From a virus, in IMG/VR virus record IMGVR_UViG_3300028653_000593, positions 1 to 38,133 of that record: a DNA stretch of 38,133 nt. One strand, written 5' to 3'. Shown piece by piece: positions 29,573-36,741 of this stretch. Both the position numbers and the translations under genes were made by a program. Each line of letters starts with the position of its first letter. The first letter of the stretch is position 1. The notes under the pieces are model-generated. The model searched no databases, was not told where the DNA came from, and was given only the letters and a program-made list of their open reading frames with translations.

Positions 29573-30023
29573 TTTAATAGCTGAAGAACGAAATCGTCAA
29601 ATAGAAAAAGAAGGATTTAGTGAAAAACATGATTTAGCTTATAAAAATAATGAATTGGAAGAATATGCCATGTTTTTATTAACTGGTGATGTTCATTATT
29701 TTCCAAATGGTTGGGATATTGAATGGAAGGAAAAACGATTCAAACGTAGTCGAAGAGAAAACATAATCAAAGCAGCTGCTTTACTTGCTGCTCATCTTGA
29801 TGCAACAAAAGTGAAGATGAAAAAATTCCTTTTGAATACAACAAGTGAAAGTGGTGATCATTATACTTATTTTATTAATCACCATAAAGAGCCAACTGAT
29901 GAAGAAATTCATGCTTTCTTAATGGCAAATGCCACTGATAAAGATGGTGATGATCTTTATGAAAATGTAGCATTACTTCAAGAAATAATTGAAACTGACT
30001 TCTTAACAATACCAACCAAATAA
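29556..30023 (+). CDS. Hypothetical protein, apparent two-part fusion (155 aa)
   Basis: Residues 1-90 (LIAEERNRQIEKEGFSEKHD and RRENIIKAAALLAAHLDATK) match a common phage pattern seen in small proteins of unknown function. Residues 91-155 (FLLNTTSESGDHYTYFINHH, acidic C-terminus) look like a separate small module. The two parts may be joined only here. Overlaps the UPF0213-like gene by 17 bases. Confidence 0.6.
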   Translation: MKTGIDLIAEERNRQIEKEGFSEKHDLAYKNNELEEYAMFLLTGDVHYFPNGWDIEWKEKRFKRSRRENIIKAAALLAAHLDATKVKMKKFLLNTTSESGDHYTYFINHHKEPTDEEIHAFLMANATDKDGDDLYENVALLQEIIETDFLTIPTK

Positions 30024-30025
30024 TT

Positions 30026-30235
30026 ATGAAAGAAATGTATTTTGTTTACAATGGAAAGACATATCGTAGAGATGTGGAGATGATGGGTGATGTTCACTTT
30101 ATCAAATGGTTCTATTCCAAAAATGGTTTTGATAAAGAAATTTATGATCAAGATTTTCAAGTTGAATTGGAAGATGCTTATGAAGCAACTATCATGAATG
30201 AAATAATGTTTGCTGCTGCATTACCATTAATTTAA
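30026..30235 (+). CDS. Hypothetical protein (69 aa)
   Basis: Unknown. 69 aa, YFVYNGKTYRRDVEMMGDVH at the start and an acidic helix at the end. Overlaps the following 58-aa gene by one base (TAATG). Confidence 0.5.
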   Translation: MKEMYFVYNGKTYRRDVEMMGDVHFIKWFYSKNGFDKEIYDQDFQVELEDAYEATIMNEIMFAAALPLI

Positions 30236-30411
30236 TGAAGGTAAAAAAAGAAATTGATTTGGGTGAATATATCATTCGTATAACATACAATGATAATGGT
30301 AATGGATATTTAAAAGTATCTGTGTTGGATGAGCTTCACGATGAAGTGGAGCATATTGAAATAATTAATGAAGAAGAAAATAATAACGATATCAATCCAA
30401 ATTTAAATTGA
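30235..30411 (+). CDS. Hypothetical acidic protein (58 aa)
   Basis: ATG 30235 shares a base with the previous stop; TGA 30409-30411 overlaps the next ATG. Strongly acidic and Asn-rich C-terminus (EIINEEENNNDINPNLN). It fills an otherwise empty 175 bases, and overlap at both ends supports it. Function unknown. Confidence 0.6.
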   Translation: MKVKKEIDLGEYIIRITYNDNGNGYLKVSVLDELHDEVEHIEIINEEENNNDINPNLN

Positions 30412-30881
30412 TGAGTAAAGCAATAGAAATACAACCACCTAATGAGGTGAAAGTAGAAAAAGGATTCACATCTGTATTCCTAGCTGGTTCCATTGAAATG
30501 GGCCTAGCTGAAAACTGGCAGAAAAAAATAATAAAAGAATTGCAGAGTAAACCATTTGTTTTCTTAAATCCAAGACGAAAAGATTGGGATTCTAGCTGGA
30601 AACAAAAGATCACAGACAAAAACTTTAATGGACAAGTAACATGGGAATTGGATGGACTTGAAATGTGTGACATTGTTGTTATGTATTTTGATCCAGAAAC
30701 CGAATCACCTATTTCATTATTGGAATTAGGATTATATGCTAGAACTAAAAAGATGGTTGTTCTTTGTCCAGAAGGATTTTGGAGAAAAGGAAACGTTGAT
30801 ATCGTTTGTAAGAAATATGGTGTTGATCAAGTTAAGACTTACGATGAATTAGTTGAATACTTAAAAAACAAAGTGAAATAA
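30411..30881 (+). CDS. Nucleoside 2-deoxyribosyltransferase-like protein (second copy)
   Basis: Start ATG 30411 (an in-frame TTG precedes it). SVFLAGSIEMGLAENWQKKI (FLAGSI loop), FLNPRRKDWDSSW, WELDGLEMCDIVVMYFDPET, SPISLLELGLYARTKKMVVL (ExG catalytic type). Same Nuc_deoxyri_tr2 family as 15627-16142 but clearly distinct in sequence, so not a recent duplicate. Two different glycosidic-bond enzymes in one phage suggest two substrates. Confidence 0.85.
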   Translation: MSKAIEIQPPNEVKVEKGFTSVFLAGSIEMGLAENWQKKIIKELQSKPFVFLNPRRKDWDSSWKQKITDKNFNGQVTWELDGLEMCDIVVMYFDPETESPISLLELGLYARTKKMVVLCPEGFWRKGNVDIVCKKYGVDQVKTYDELVEYLKNKVK

Positions 30882-31376
30882 ATGAACAAAAAGAAAAAAC
30901 AACATTTGCTTAATAGAGAAATCAGAGCAAATGAAGTACGAGTAACAGAAGGTGGAATCATGTCCTTGGATTCTGCAATTGCATTAGCTGAATCAAAAGA
31001 AATGGATTTGGTTTTAATCAATGAACATTCTGTACCACCAGTTTGTAAGATTATGAATTATGAAAAATTCATTTATGAATTGGGTAAAAAGCCAAAGAAT
31101 AAAACTCTTGAAATGAAAGAGATAAAACTTGGTCCAAATACTTCTGAAAATGATTTGAGTTATCGTCTCAAACACATGATAGAATTCCTTCAAAAAGGTC
31201 ATAAGGTAAAGATTAGCATGCAATTCAAAGGACGTGAAATGTCTTATATTGATAATGGTAAAGCTCTTTTATTAAAGGTTATCGTATCAGTAGAAGAGTA
31301 TGGTGTTCCAGAAGCAATGCCTTCAATGGAAGGTAAAAAAATGTTTGTTACTCTTAAGCCTAAAAGTAACAAATAA
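30882..31376 (+). CDS. infC: Translation initiation factor IF-3
   Basis: 164 aa with both IF-3 domains. The N-domain has LLNREIRANEVRVTEGG, SLDSAIALAESKEMDLVLI and VPPVCKIMNYEKFIYE, all classic IF-3 signatures. The C-domain has MKEIKLGPNTSENDLSYRLK, FLQKGHKVKISMQFKGREM and a LKPK tail. Lengths of both domains match bacterial IF-3 (about 170-180), so it is probably functional. IF-3 binds the 30S subunit, checks the start codon and initiator tRNA and disfavours leaderless mRNAs. It stands at the end of the 26791 unit, 1 base from the preceding stop. Phage-borne IF-3 is rare. Confidence 0.93.
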   Translation: MNKKKKQHLLNREIRANEVRVTEGGIMSLDSAIALAESKEMDLVLINEHSVPPVCKIMNYEKFIYELGKKPKNKTLEMKEIKLGPNTSENDLSYRLKHMIEFLQKGHKVKISMQFKGREMSYIDNGKALLLKVIVSVEEYGVPEAMPSMEGKKMFVTLKPKSNK

Positions 31377-31378
31377 AC

Positions 31379-31409
31379 TTTACATATTTATTGAAAATCG
31401 CTATGATTG
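31379..31409 (+). promoter_or_regulatory. Possible degenerate promoter
   Basis: TTTA 31379-31382, 19-base spacer, TATGATTG 31402-31409 (one mismatch to TAnnTTTG); 3 bases before ATG 31413. Weak, given only because it follows the pattern of the other close promoters. Confidence 0.35.
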
Positions 31410-31412
31410 TAC

Positions 31413-31910
31413 ATGGAAAACCTTGTACGATCATACCTCACCAGACACTACTATGTTGGAATTAGTGACATAGGAAATGATGGTATCTATGAATTAAGTG
31501 ATACCAGAAGACATAAAGCACCAATATATGCAGAAAGATTAGTTAATGAACTTTCTATAATATTTTTTCTTGATGCTGAAATCGTCAAGAAAATAATAAA
31601 TGATTGGGCTGTTTGGATAAAAGGAGATATCGATCTTGAATTTTATTGGAAAACCATTGAAGCCTTTTTTCCATTAATTTCAAATTTTGTTCCTAATACA
31701 TTTTCAAATGATTTAATTTCAGTTCAACCAATGGATGGTCCAACAGGTCAACTTGTTTACATGGATTATATATATTCTGGAAATCCTTCACCAAATAGAA
31801 ATGACATGATCAGAAGATTACATGAGGAACAGGAAGACAGAATTCAACGAGAAATACATCAAATAAATGAAGAAAGATCAAGACAATCTTGGTTTAATCG
31901 TTTATATTAA
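31413..31910 (+). CDS. Protein with T4-type major-capsid motif (165 aa)
   Basis: Start ATG 31413 (a TTG two codons upstream would lie in the possible -7 box). A central segment, FFPLISNFVPNTFSNDLISV then QPMDGPTGQLVYMDYIY, resembles the conserved part of T4-like gp23 major capsid proteins (VQPMxGPTGxxF). The rest does not: the protein is only 165 aa, and its C-terminal 40 residues are a charged helix rich in Glu and Arg (EEQEDRIQREIHQINEERSR). It could be a small structural protein or a derived fragment of a capsid gene. No other structural gene is recognisable in the window. Confidence 0.6.
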   Translation: MENLVRSYLTRHYYVGISDIGNDGIYELSDTRRHKAPIYAERLVNELSIIFFLDAEIVKKIINDWAVWIKGDIDLEFYWKTIEAFFPLISNFVPNTFSNDLISVQPMDGPTGQLVYMDYIYSGNPSPNRNDMIRRLHEEQEDRIQREIHQINEERSRQSWFNRLY

Positions 31911-31913
31911 AAA

Positions 31914-31945
31914 TTTGGAAAAATGAAAATAAATCACTACCTTTG
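31914..31945 (+). promoter_or_regulatory. Bacteroidota-type promoter close to the start codon
   Basis: TTTG 31914-31917, 20-base spacer, TACCTTTG 31938-31945; 6 bases before ATG 31952. Confidence 0.8.
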
Positions 31946-31951
31946 TCAAAG

Positions 31952-32278
31952 ATGAAATTTAAAACAAGACGTGGCAAATTACAAAATAAACTGGAACAAG
32001 CTTTAAAAAATAAGGTTAGTTCAACTGATATTGAAGCAATACTGATGTTTGTTGATGAATATGAGAAAGATAATTTAGCTACCATTGAACAGTTAAAAAA
32101 GATAAAAGTAGTAACAACAACAAAGATTAATGGTGCATTAAAGAATGCAATAAATGCTCATGGTCCAATAACTAAAATCCTCATAGGAAGTGCAACAAAG
32201 CGTATATATGGTTCTTTATTGGAACCACCACCATTAACATTAATGCAAAGAATATTAAAAAAATTACATATAAAATGA
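31952..32278 (+). CDS. Hypothetical basic protein (108 aa)
   Basis: Start ATG 31952; the in-frame TTG at 31943 is inside the -7 box. Basic protein (MKFKTRRGKLQNKLEQALKN) with an acidic middle and a Thr/Lys-rich C-terminal half. No family seen. Its TGA overlaps the ATG of the 17-codon HAD remnant, which shows that the HAD gene was originally the next gene of this operon. Confidence 0.55.
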   Translation: MKFKTRRGKLQNKLEQALKNKVSSTDIEAILMFVDEYEKDNLATIEQLKKIKVVTTTKINGALKNAINAHGPITKILIGSATKRIYGSLLEPPPLTLMQRILKKLHIK

Positions 32279-32328
32279 CAACCTTTACAAAACTAGCGAT
32301 ATTTGATTTTGATGGCACATTATTTTGA
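32275..32328 (+). pseudogene. 5' remnant of the HAD-SAK gene cut off by endonuclease insertion
   Basis: ATG 32275 followed by 16 codons, MTTFTKLAIFDFDGTLF, then TGA. This is the start of a HAD gene including the active-site DFDGT. The same peptide TKLAIFDFDGTL is repeated at the start of the gene at 33025-33570, after the homing endonuclease. The two DNA copies differ at almost every third codon position, so the remnant is not a recent duplication of the same DNA. Confidence 0.8.
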
Positions 32329-32338
32329 TTTTGATAAA

Positions 32339-32366
32339 AAACGAGATATTTATAATAAACTCGTTT
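32339..32366 (+). promoter_or_regulatory. Hairpin immediately before the endonuclease start codon
   Basis: Inverted repeat AAACGAG / CTCGTTT with a 14-base loop, ending on the base before ATG 32367. It could lower translation of the endonuclease or end early transcripts; hairpins over start regions are known for phage homing endonuclease genes. Effect not shown. Confidence 0.5.
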
Positions 32367-33059
32367 ATGGAAAAGAAATATGGATACATTTACAAAATAA
32401 CATCACCAACTGGTCGAATTTATATTGGAAAAACAACTAACTTAACTCTTAGGATTGATTATTATAGACGATTAAAATGTAAAAAACAACCACTTTTATT
32501 TAATTCATTATCAAAGCATGGTTTTAGTGGTCATACATTTGAAATAATATATGAAGGCGAAAATACATTAATCGAATTAAATGAGTTAGAAATTTTTTAT
32601 ATTGGATTTTTCAATTCATTTCATGGGAGTAATGAAAATGGTATTAATTTAACTTTAGGTGGTGATGGTGGATTTGGTAGAAAAATAAGTGATGAACATC
32701 GTAAGAAAATAATAGCTTATAATAAAACAAAGGTTTATAAAAAACACACTGAAGAAACAAAAAAATTAATTTCAGAAACTAGAAAAAAAACAGGTAGCAC
32801 ATCAGCACATAAATTAGCTTGTGAAAAATCTAAAGGAAGAAAAATAATAAAAAATGAAATTTGGATTAGTAATAACGCTGAAAGTATTAAAAAACCCATA
32901 ATTCAATATAATTTAGATGGTGAACAAATTAAAGAATGGAAAAGTGCTAAAGATGTGGAGGAAGAATTAGGTTTTTCTAGAAAAAATATTAGTATGAATT
33001 TAACAAAAAAATCAAAAACAGCTTATGGATACCTTTGGAAATACAAGAAAAATAACTAA
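32367..33059 (+). CDS. GIY-YIG homing endonuclease (230 aa), inserted in HAD gene
   Basis: Start ATG 32367 (an upstream in-frame TTG at 32325 lies before the hairpin). GIY-YIG domain: YGYIYKITSPTGRIYIGKTT and TLRIDYYRRLKCK (Arg), then NELEIFYIGFF (Glu). NUMOD3-like LGGDGGFGRKISDEHRKKI and HTEETKKLISETRKKTGS. C-terminal NUMOD1-like part: IIQYNLDGEQIKEWKSAKDV and end GYLWKYKKNN. Extremely AT-rich and Lys/Asn-rich relative to its neighbours. It sits between the 17-codon remnant and the intact-looking HAD gene, and its last 35 bases also encode the new N-terminus of that gene. Related in layout to 11419-12048. Confidence 0.92.
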   Translation: MEKKYGYIYKITSPTGRIYIGKTTNLTLRIDYYRRLKCKKQPLLFNSLSKHGFSGHTFEIIYEGENTLIELNELEIFYIGFFNSFHGSNENGINLTLGGDGGFGRKISDEHRKKIIAYNKTKVYKKHTEETKKLISETRKKTGSTSAHKLACEKSKGRKIIKNEIWISNNAESIKKPIIQYNLDGEQIKEWKSAKDVEEELGFSRKNISMNLTKKSKTAYGYLWKYKKNN

Positions 33060-33570
33060 ATTGGCCATCTTCGACTTTGATGGAACGCTTATTAATACAC
33101 CATTGCCTGAGACGGGAAAGCTGCACTTTCAGAAAAAGACTGGCAAAGAATGGCCACATAAAGGTTGGTGGGGTCGAGAGGAATCACTTGATCATAGAAT
33201 CTTTGATATGCCATCCAATCCACTTGTCATTGCAGATTACGAGAAAGAACGAGCATTACCTGAAACAGGTGTTATTATGTTGACTGGTCGTCTACAACAC
33301 TTGGCTGATCATGTTAGGGATATCCTTGAAATTAAAGGCTTGACCTTTGATGGTCATCATTTTAACAAAGGTGGTGCAACTGAAATAGCTAAGGTTAAAA
33401 CACTTAACAAGCTATTGGACGAACATCAATCAGTTACTAGTGTTGAAATGTGGGATGATCGTTTAGAACATATCCCAGTGTTTGAAGCTTGGGGCAAAGA
33501 GAAATGTCTAAGTGGGAGACTCACTGATTTTAAAATCAATTTTGTACTAAGTGATAACCACGGCAAATAA
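33025..33570 (+). CDS. HAD 'Swiss Army Knife RNA repair'-like phosphatase
   Basis: LAIFDFDGTLINTPLPETGK holds motif I, then WPHKGWWGREESLDHRIFDM, IMLTGRLQHLADHV (motif II) and EMWDDRLEHIPVF (motif IV). The GWWG and DDRxxH features fit the HAD_SAK type, predicted to work on RNA ends. The only in-frame ATG near the 5' end is 33025, inside the endonuclease gene, adding MDTFGNTRKI. An alternative is TTG 33061, 1 base after the endonuclease stop. The gene seems somewhat less AT-rich than its upstream remnant and the endonuclease, so the whole 3' gene may have come in with the endonuclease from a related phage. Confidence 0.85.
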   Translation: MDTFGNTRKITKLAIFDFDGTLINTPLPETGKLHFQKKTGKEWPHKGWWGREESLDHRIFDMPSNPLVIADYEKERALPETGVIMLTGRLQHLADHVRDILEIKGLTFDGHHFNKGGATEIAKVKTLNKLLDEHQSVTSVEMWDDRLEHIPVFEAWGKEKCLSGRLTDFKINFVLSDNHGK

Positions 33571-33586
33571 CCGTGGTTATTCTTTA
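33554..33586 (+). terminator. Rho-independent terminator
   Basis: Perfect 10-bp stem ATAACCACGG / CCGTGGTTAT, 7-base loop containing the HAD stop codon, then TCTTTAA. Confidence 0.8.
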
Positions 33587-33605
33587 ATTTCATCAAAGGA
33601 TTACA

Positions 33606-33637
33606 TTTGGATAATTGCTTTTTTATTTGTACCTTTG
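33606..33637 (+). promoter_or_regulatory. Bacteroidota-type promoter abutting the start codon
   Basis: TTTG 33606-33609, 20-base spacer, TACCTTTG 33630-33637. ATGs at 33639 and 33642 follow by 1 and 4 bases. Confidence 0.8.
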
Positions 33638-33641
33638 TATG

Positions 33642-34157
33642 ATGATTGATAAATCCTTGAAAATAGCATTGACAAAAAAGAATGGAAGGCATAATTTCAA
33701 GAAGTTACTTGAATTTATGGAAGCTTCAGGGATTGATTTTAAAGACAGAAAGATTAAATTCAATACTCTTGGTGTTGCAACAATGTATGGTCTATTCATT
33801 AATTCTGAGGAATTGAATCGCTATAATGATAGTATAATATTCTATGTTATTTTACACGAGATTGCCCATTATAAACGCATACAGAAGATGGGTAAAGAAG
33901 CTTTAATCAAAGCATTATCAGCTGAAAATTTTGAAACCTTTTTTGAGCATGTCGTTGGCGAAGAAATAATAGCTGATAGATATGCGTCATTGCTTTATTT
34001 ATGGTTTAATAAAGAAACATTTCCATCAATATGGACCCAAGAATTATTTAAAGAGGATAAACGAAACAATTATAGACCAATAGCTGCTCGTTTATTTGGT
34101 GTGATAAAAAATGATGAAGAAAATTACAAAAATTTATTGGAGAGTTTTTTAGTATGA
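33642..34157 (+). CDS. HExxH metallopeptidase-like protein (171 aa)
   Basis: Zinc-peptidase motif LHEIAHYKR (HEIAH, residues about 71-75), and GEEIIADRYASLLY downstream with the third ligand-type Glu/Asp as in ImmA/IrrE-like peptidases. The frame is open upstream to 33615, but that part lies before the -7 box, so I start at ATG 33642 (or 33639). Possible job: cleaving a repressor or a host protein; unproven. First gene of the last unit; overlaps the next by 4 bases. Confidence 0.75.
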   Translation: MIDKSLKIALTKKNGRHNFKKLLEFMEASGIDFKDRKIKFNTLGVATMYGLFINSEELNRYNDSIIFYVILHEIAHYKRIQKMGKEALIKALSAENFETFFEHVVGEEIIADRYASLLYLWFNKETFPSIWTQELFKEDKRNNYRPIAARLFGVIKNDEENYKNLLESFLV

Positions 34158-34642
34158 CCAAAAAAGTTAACGAAACGATATTAGCAATTCATGAACGTAG
34201 GAAATTCTCTTGTTTTTGGGAAGCATTTGATTATTTCAAATTAGCAAGCTATACTGAATTAGATGCTATGATGATTGCAATGGAATTGTTTGATGGACAA
34301 GTTTGGGATAAAGTAGTAAATGCATCCAAAGGTGATAGAGATAATAATAAAATGTCATTCATGAGTGGATCAACAAGCATTCACTCTTATAATCAATTAA
34401 ATGGTCTTTTTGGGAATTCACCAAATGAATCTAACCATGTAAAACCAGATAATATTATTGTTCATTTATTTGTAATGACAGATAAGGCTAACCCTAAATT
34501 AAAACTTATATATAAATCATACATTGAAATAAAAGAATATGAACCAGTACCAGAATTTGAATCCCAAATTAAAATGATTACTATTGAATTAACAACTGAA
34601 CTGGCTATCAATTTATTTAATGATGGGTATAAAAAATTATAA
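34154..34642 (+). CDS. Hypothetical protein (162 aa)
   Basis: No family recognised. 162 aa; helical N-terminal half with SCFWEAFDYFKLASYTELDA, a Ser/Asn-rich loop, then a beta-rich part (IIVHLFVMTDK). Coupled by overlap to the metallopeptidase gene. Confidence 0.5.
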   Translation: MTKKVNETILAIHERRKFSCFWEAFDYFKLASYTELDAMMIAMELFDGQVWDKVVNASKGDRDNNKMSFMSGSTSIHSYNQLNGLFGNSPNESNHVKPDNIIVHLFVMTDKANPKLKLIYKSYIEIKEYEPVPEFESQIKMITIELTTELAINLFNDGYKKL

Positions 34643-34643
34643 A

Positions 34644-35372
34644 ATGCTAAATAAGATTTCCACAAAAGCACCAAAAGCACTTGATAAAGAAACTATTAAG
34701 GCTGAGACAGCAAAGCTTTACATCAAGCTGGAACAACTTCATAAAACAATGAGAGCTGAATCTAAACATTCAATTCTAATTGTGTTACAAGGTGTTGATG
34801 CAGCTGGTAAAGATAGTACAGTTGATAAGCTTTATCATGGGTTATATCCAATGGCAGTAAATGTCCATTCATTCAAGGCTCCAAATGATTTTGAAGCATC
34901 AAAAGATTACTTATGGCGTATTCATAATCTCATGCCTTCAAAGGGTAATATTGAAATATTCAATAGATCACATTACGAAGATATTCTTTATCCTAGTGTT
35001 CATAAAACCTTCCCAGAGAAAGTTATTGAAAAACGTTATAAACATATCAATAATTTTGAAGAAATGCTTGAAGATAACAATACACATGTTATCAAATTTT
35101 ATCTCCATATTTCCAAGAAGGAACAAGTAGCTAGATTTAAAGAACGTGCAACATCACTTGAGAAGAAATGGAAGTATAATGCCAATGACTTGATTGAATC
35201 GAAGCTTTGGGATGATTACATGAAAGTCTACGAGAGAATTTTCAATGAATCAAAGATAAAATGGAATGTTGTTCCAGCTGATAATAAATGGTATAGAGAT
35301 TTTTGGATTGCAAAAATTCTAGTTGCAAAATTAGAAGCACTGAAAATGGAATACCCAAATACATTAAAATAA
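34644..35372 (+). CDS. ppk2: Polyphosphate kinase 2 (PPK2) family protein
   Basis: Start ATG 34644 (1 base after the preceding stop; an upstream in-frame ATG at 34620 is inside that gene). Walker A LIVLQGVDAAGKDSTVDK at about residues 44-61, then a Walker-B/lid region EIFNRSHYEDILYPSVHKTF, FYLHISKKEQVARFKERA and KWNVVPADNKWYRDFWIAKI. These are the PPK2 signatures. PPK2 enzymes move phosphate between polyphosphate and nucleotides. The 242-aa single-domain form usually makes nucleoside triphosphates or diphosphates from polyphosphate. It could supply nucleotides for phage DNA synthesis, and with the CYTH protein affects polyphosphate. Confidence 0.92.
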   Translation: MLNKISTKAPKALDKETIKAETAKLYIKLEQLHKTMRAESKHSILIVLQGVDAAGKDSTVDKLYHGLYPMAVNVHSFKAPNDFEASKDYLWRIHNLMPSKGNIEIFNRSHYEDILYPSVHKTFPEKVIEKRYKHINNFEEMLEDNNTHVIKFYLHISKKEQVARFKERATSLEKKWKYNANDLIESKLWDDYMKVYERIFNESKIKWNVVPADNKWYRDFWIAKILVAKLEALKMEYPNTLK

Positions 35373-35756
35373 ATGAGAGAACACACTGAAAGCTTTAGTA
35401 GGGAAAAAGTTGATCTAGATGATCCAGAAATCTATAAGCATTTACCAGATAACGTTGAAGATTTGAATAATCGAATGCTTCGTGAGATTGATTATGCAAC
35501 ATGTTATATGGATTATTGGCATCCAGATATCTTCAATACTAAACAAGAAGAACCTAATATGAGTGAGTCTTGGACAGAAGAAGAGATTGCTTTAGGCTAT
35601 CCAGATGGAGTTGCAAATTCTGGTTTTTATCAAAGACAACGAGTTTATAAATTAATTGAAAATTTTACCACTAATAGAGGTAATAATTGGAAAAATATTA
35701 TGTGGTTCAAAGAACAAGTCTTCTTATTTGAAGATGAAATAGAAAATATGTGTTAA
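35373..35756 (+). CDS. Hypothetical protein (127 aa)
   Basis: No family recognised. 127 aa, acidic and aromatic-rich (REIDYATCYMDYWHPDIFNT). The start is directly after the PPK2 stop with no gap, and it ends 1 base before the GNAT gene. Confidence 0.5.
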   Translation: MREHTESFSREKVDLDDPEIYKHLPDNVEDLNNRMLREIDYATCYMDYWHPDIFNTKQEEPNMSESWTEEEIALGYPDGVANSGFYQRQRVYKLIENFTTNRGNNWKNIMWFKEQVFLFEDEIENMC

Positions 35757-35757
35757 T

Positions 35758-36723
35758 ATGATCAATTCAAATTTCAAAACAATACAAGCAATTGAATTTT
35801 ATCGAGGATATGTTATATCTATCATTTTAAAAAGATGGGGTATATCATTGGAAGAAGCAAATTCAGAATTTGACAGATGGTTGATTCATGATAAAGACTC
35901 TATTTGTTTTATAGCATTAGATGGTGATAAACCAATTGGTACTGGGGTATTTGACACAGTAAGAGATGAAGATGGAATGGATATTTCACCATATAATACA
36001 TTATTATGGATAGAACCAGAATATCGTGGTAATGGATATGGAAGAATAATGTCAAAATTAAGATTTGATTGGGCCTTATCCAAAGGATATCAAATAATTT
36101 ATCTGGATACATTGGATGCTGCAAAATATCATGATAAATATGGTTGGAAGATTGTCAAACATCTAATCTATGAAGATGAAGAATTTACTATCATGCAATT
36201 AATACTTGATGATAAGCTCTCATTCAATCAAACACGAAACATTTATGAGTTTGGTCCCATATTAAAACCTTTAGTTGAAGATTTCGATTTAGTATTTTAT
36301 CAAACATCATTGGTATGGTGTAAAGTAATTCCTTCTACTCATGGCAAAACAGATAGACTATGGGAAGTATGGCTGGTGAAATTAGGTAATAAACCAATTG
36401 GTATTTGTGGATTATATACACTGAATGAAGCTAAAGATACAAATGAACTTTGGCTTGGATGGCTTGGTGTAATACCAGAATTAAGAAATATGGGATTTGG
36501 CAAGCAAATCATGATGCATTTATATGAAAAAGCTAAAGATTTTGGTTGTAGTAAAATATTATCTTATGTTGATAAAGGTGGTGCTCCATTATCTTTTTAC
36601 AAAAGAGAAGGGTTTACAATTATTGGAACAGTATCTGAATACTGTAAATCAAATGGATTGAAAAATATTGATGGAGATGATTTTGAAGATGGAGATGATT
36701 ACGTTATAATGAAAGAAATTTAA
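35758..36723 (+). CDS. Tandem GNAT N-acetyltransferase (321 aa)
   Basis: Two GNAT domains. The first (residues 1-155) has WIEPEYRGNGYGRIMSKLRF (acetyl-CoA-binding RxxGxG) and YHDKYGWKIV. The second (from about 165) has LGVIPELRNMGFGKQIMMHL and SFYKREGFTIIG. Double GNAT proteins occur in antibiotic resistance and in protein or small-molecule acetylation; the substrate is not evident. Both acetyl-CoA sites look intact. In a phage with Sir2 and SET proteins a protein-modifying role is possible. Followed by an 18-base gap before the RNase R gene. Confidence 0.85.
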   Translation: MINSNFKTIQAIEFYRGYVISIILKRWGISLEEANSEFDRWLIHDKDSICFIALDGDKPIGTGVFDTVRDEDGMDISPYNTLLWIEPEYRGNGYGRIMSKLRFDWALSKGYQIIYLDTLDAAKYHDKYGWKIVKHLIYEDEEFTIMQLILDDKLSFNQTRNIYEFGPILKPLVEDFDLVFYQTSLVWCKVIPSTHGKTDRLWEVWLVKLGNKPIGICGLYTLNEAKDTNELWLGWLGVIPELRNMGFGKQIMMHLYEKAKDFGCSKILSYVDKGGAPLSFYKREGFTIIGTVSEYCKSNGLKNIDGDDFEDGDDYVIMKEI

Positions 36724-36741
36724 TAAAATAAAAACAAAAAT

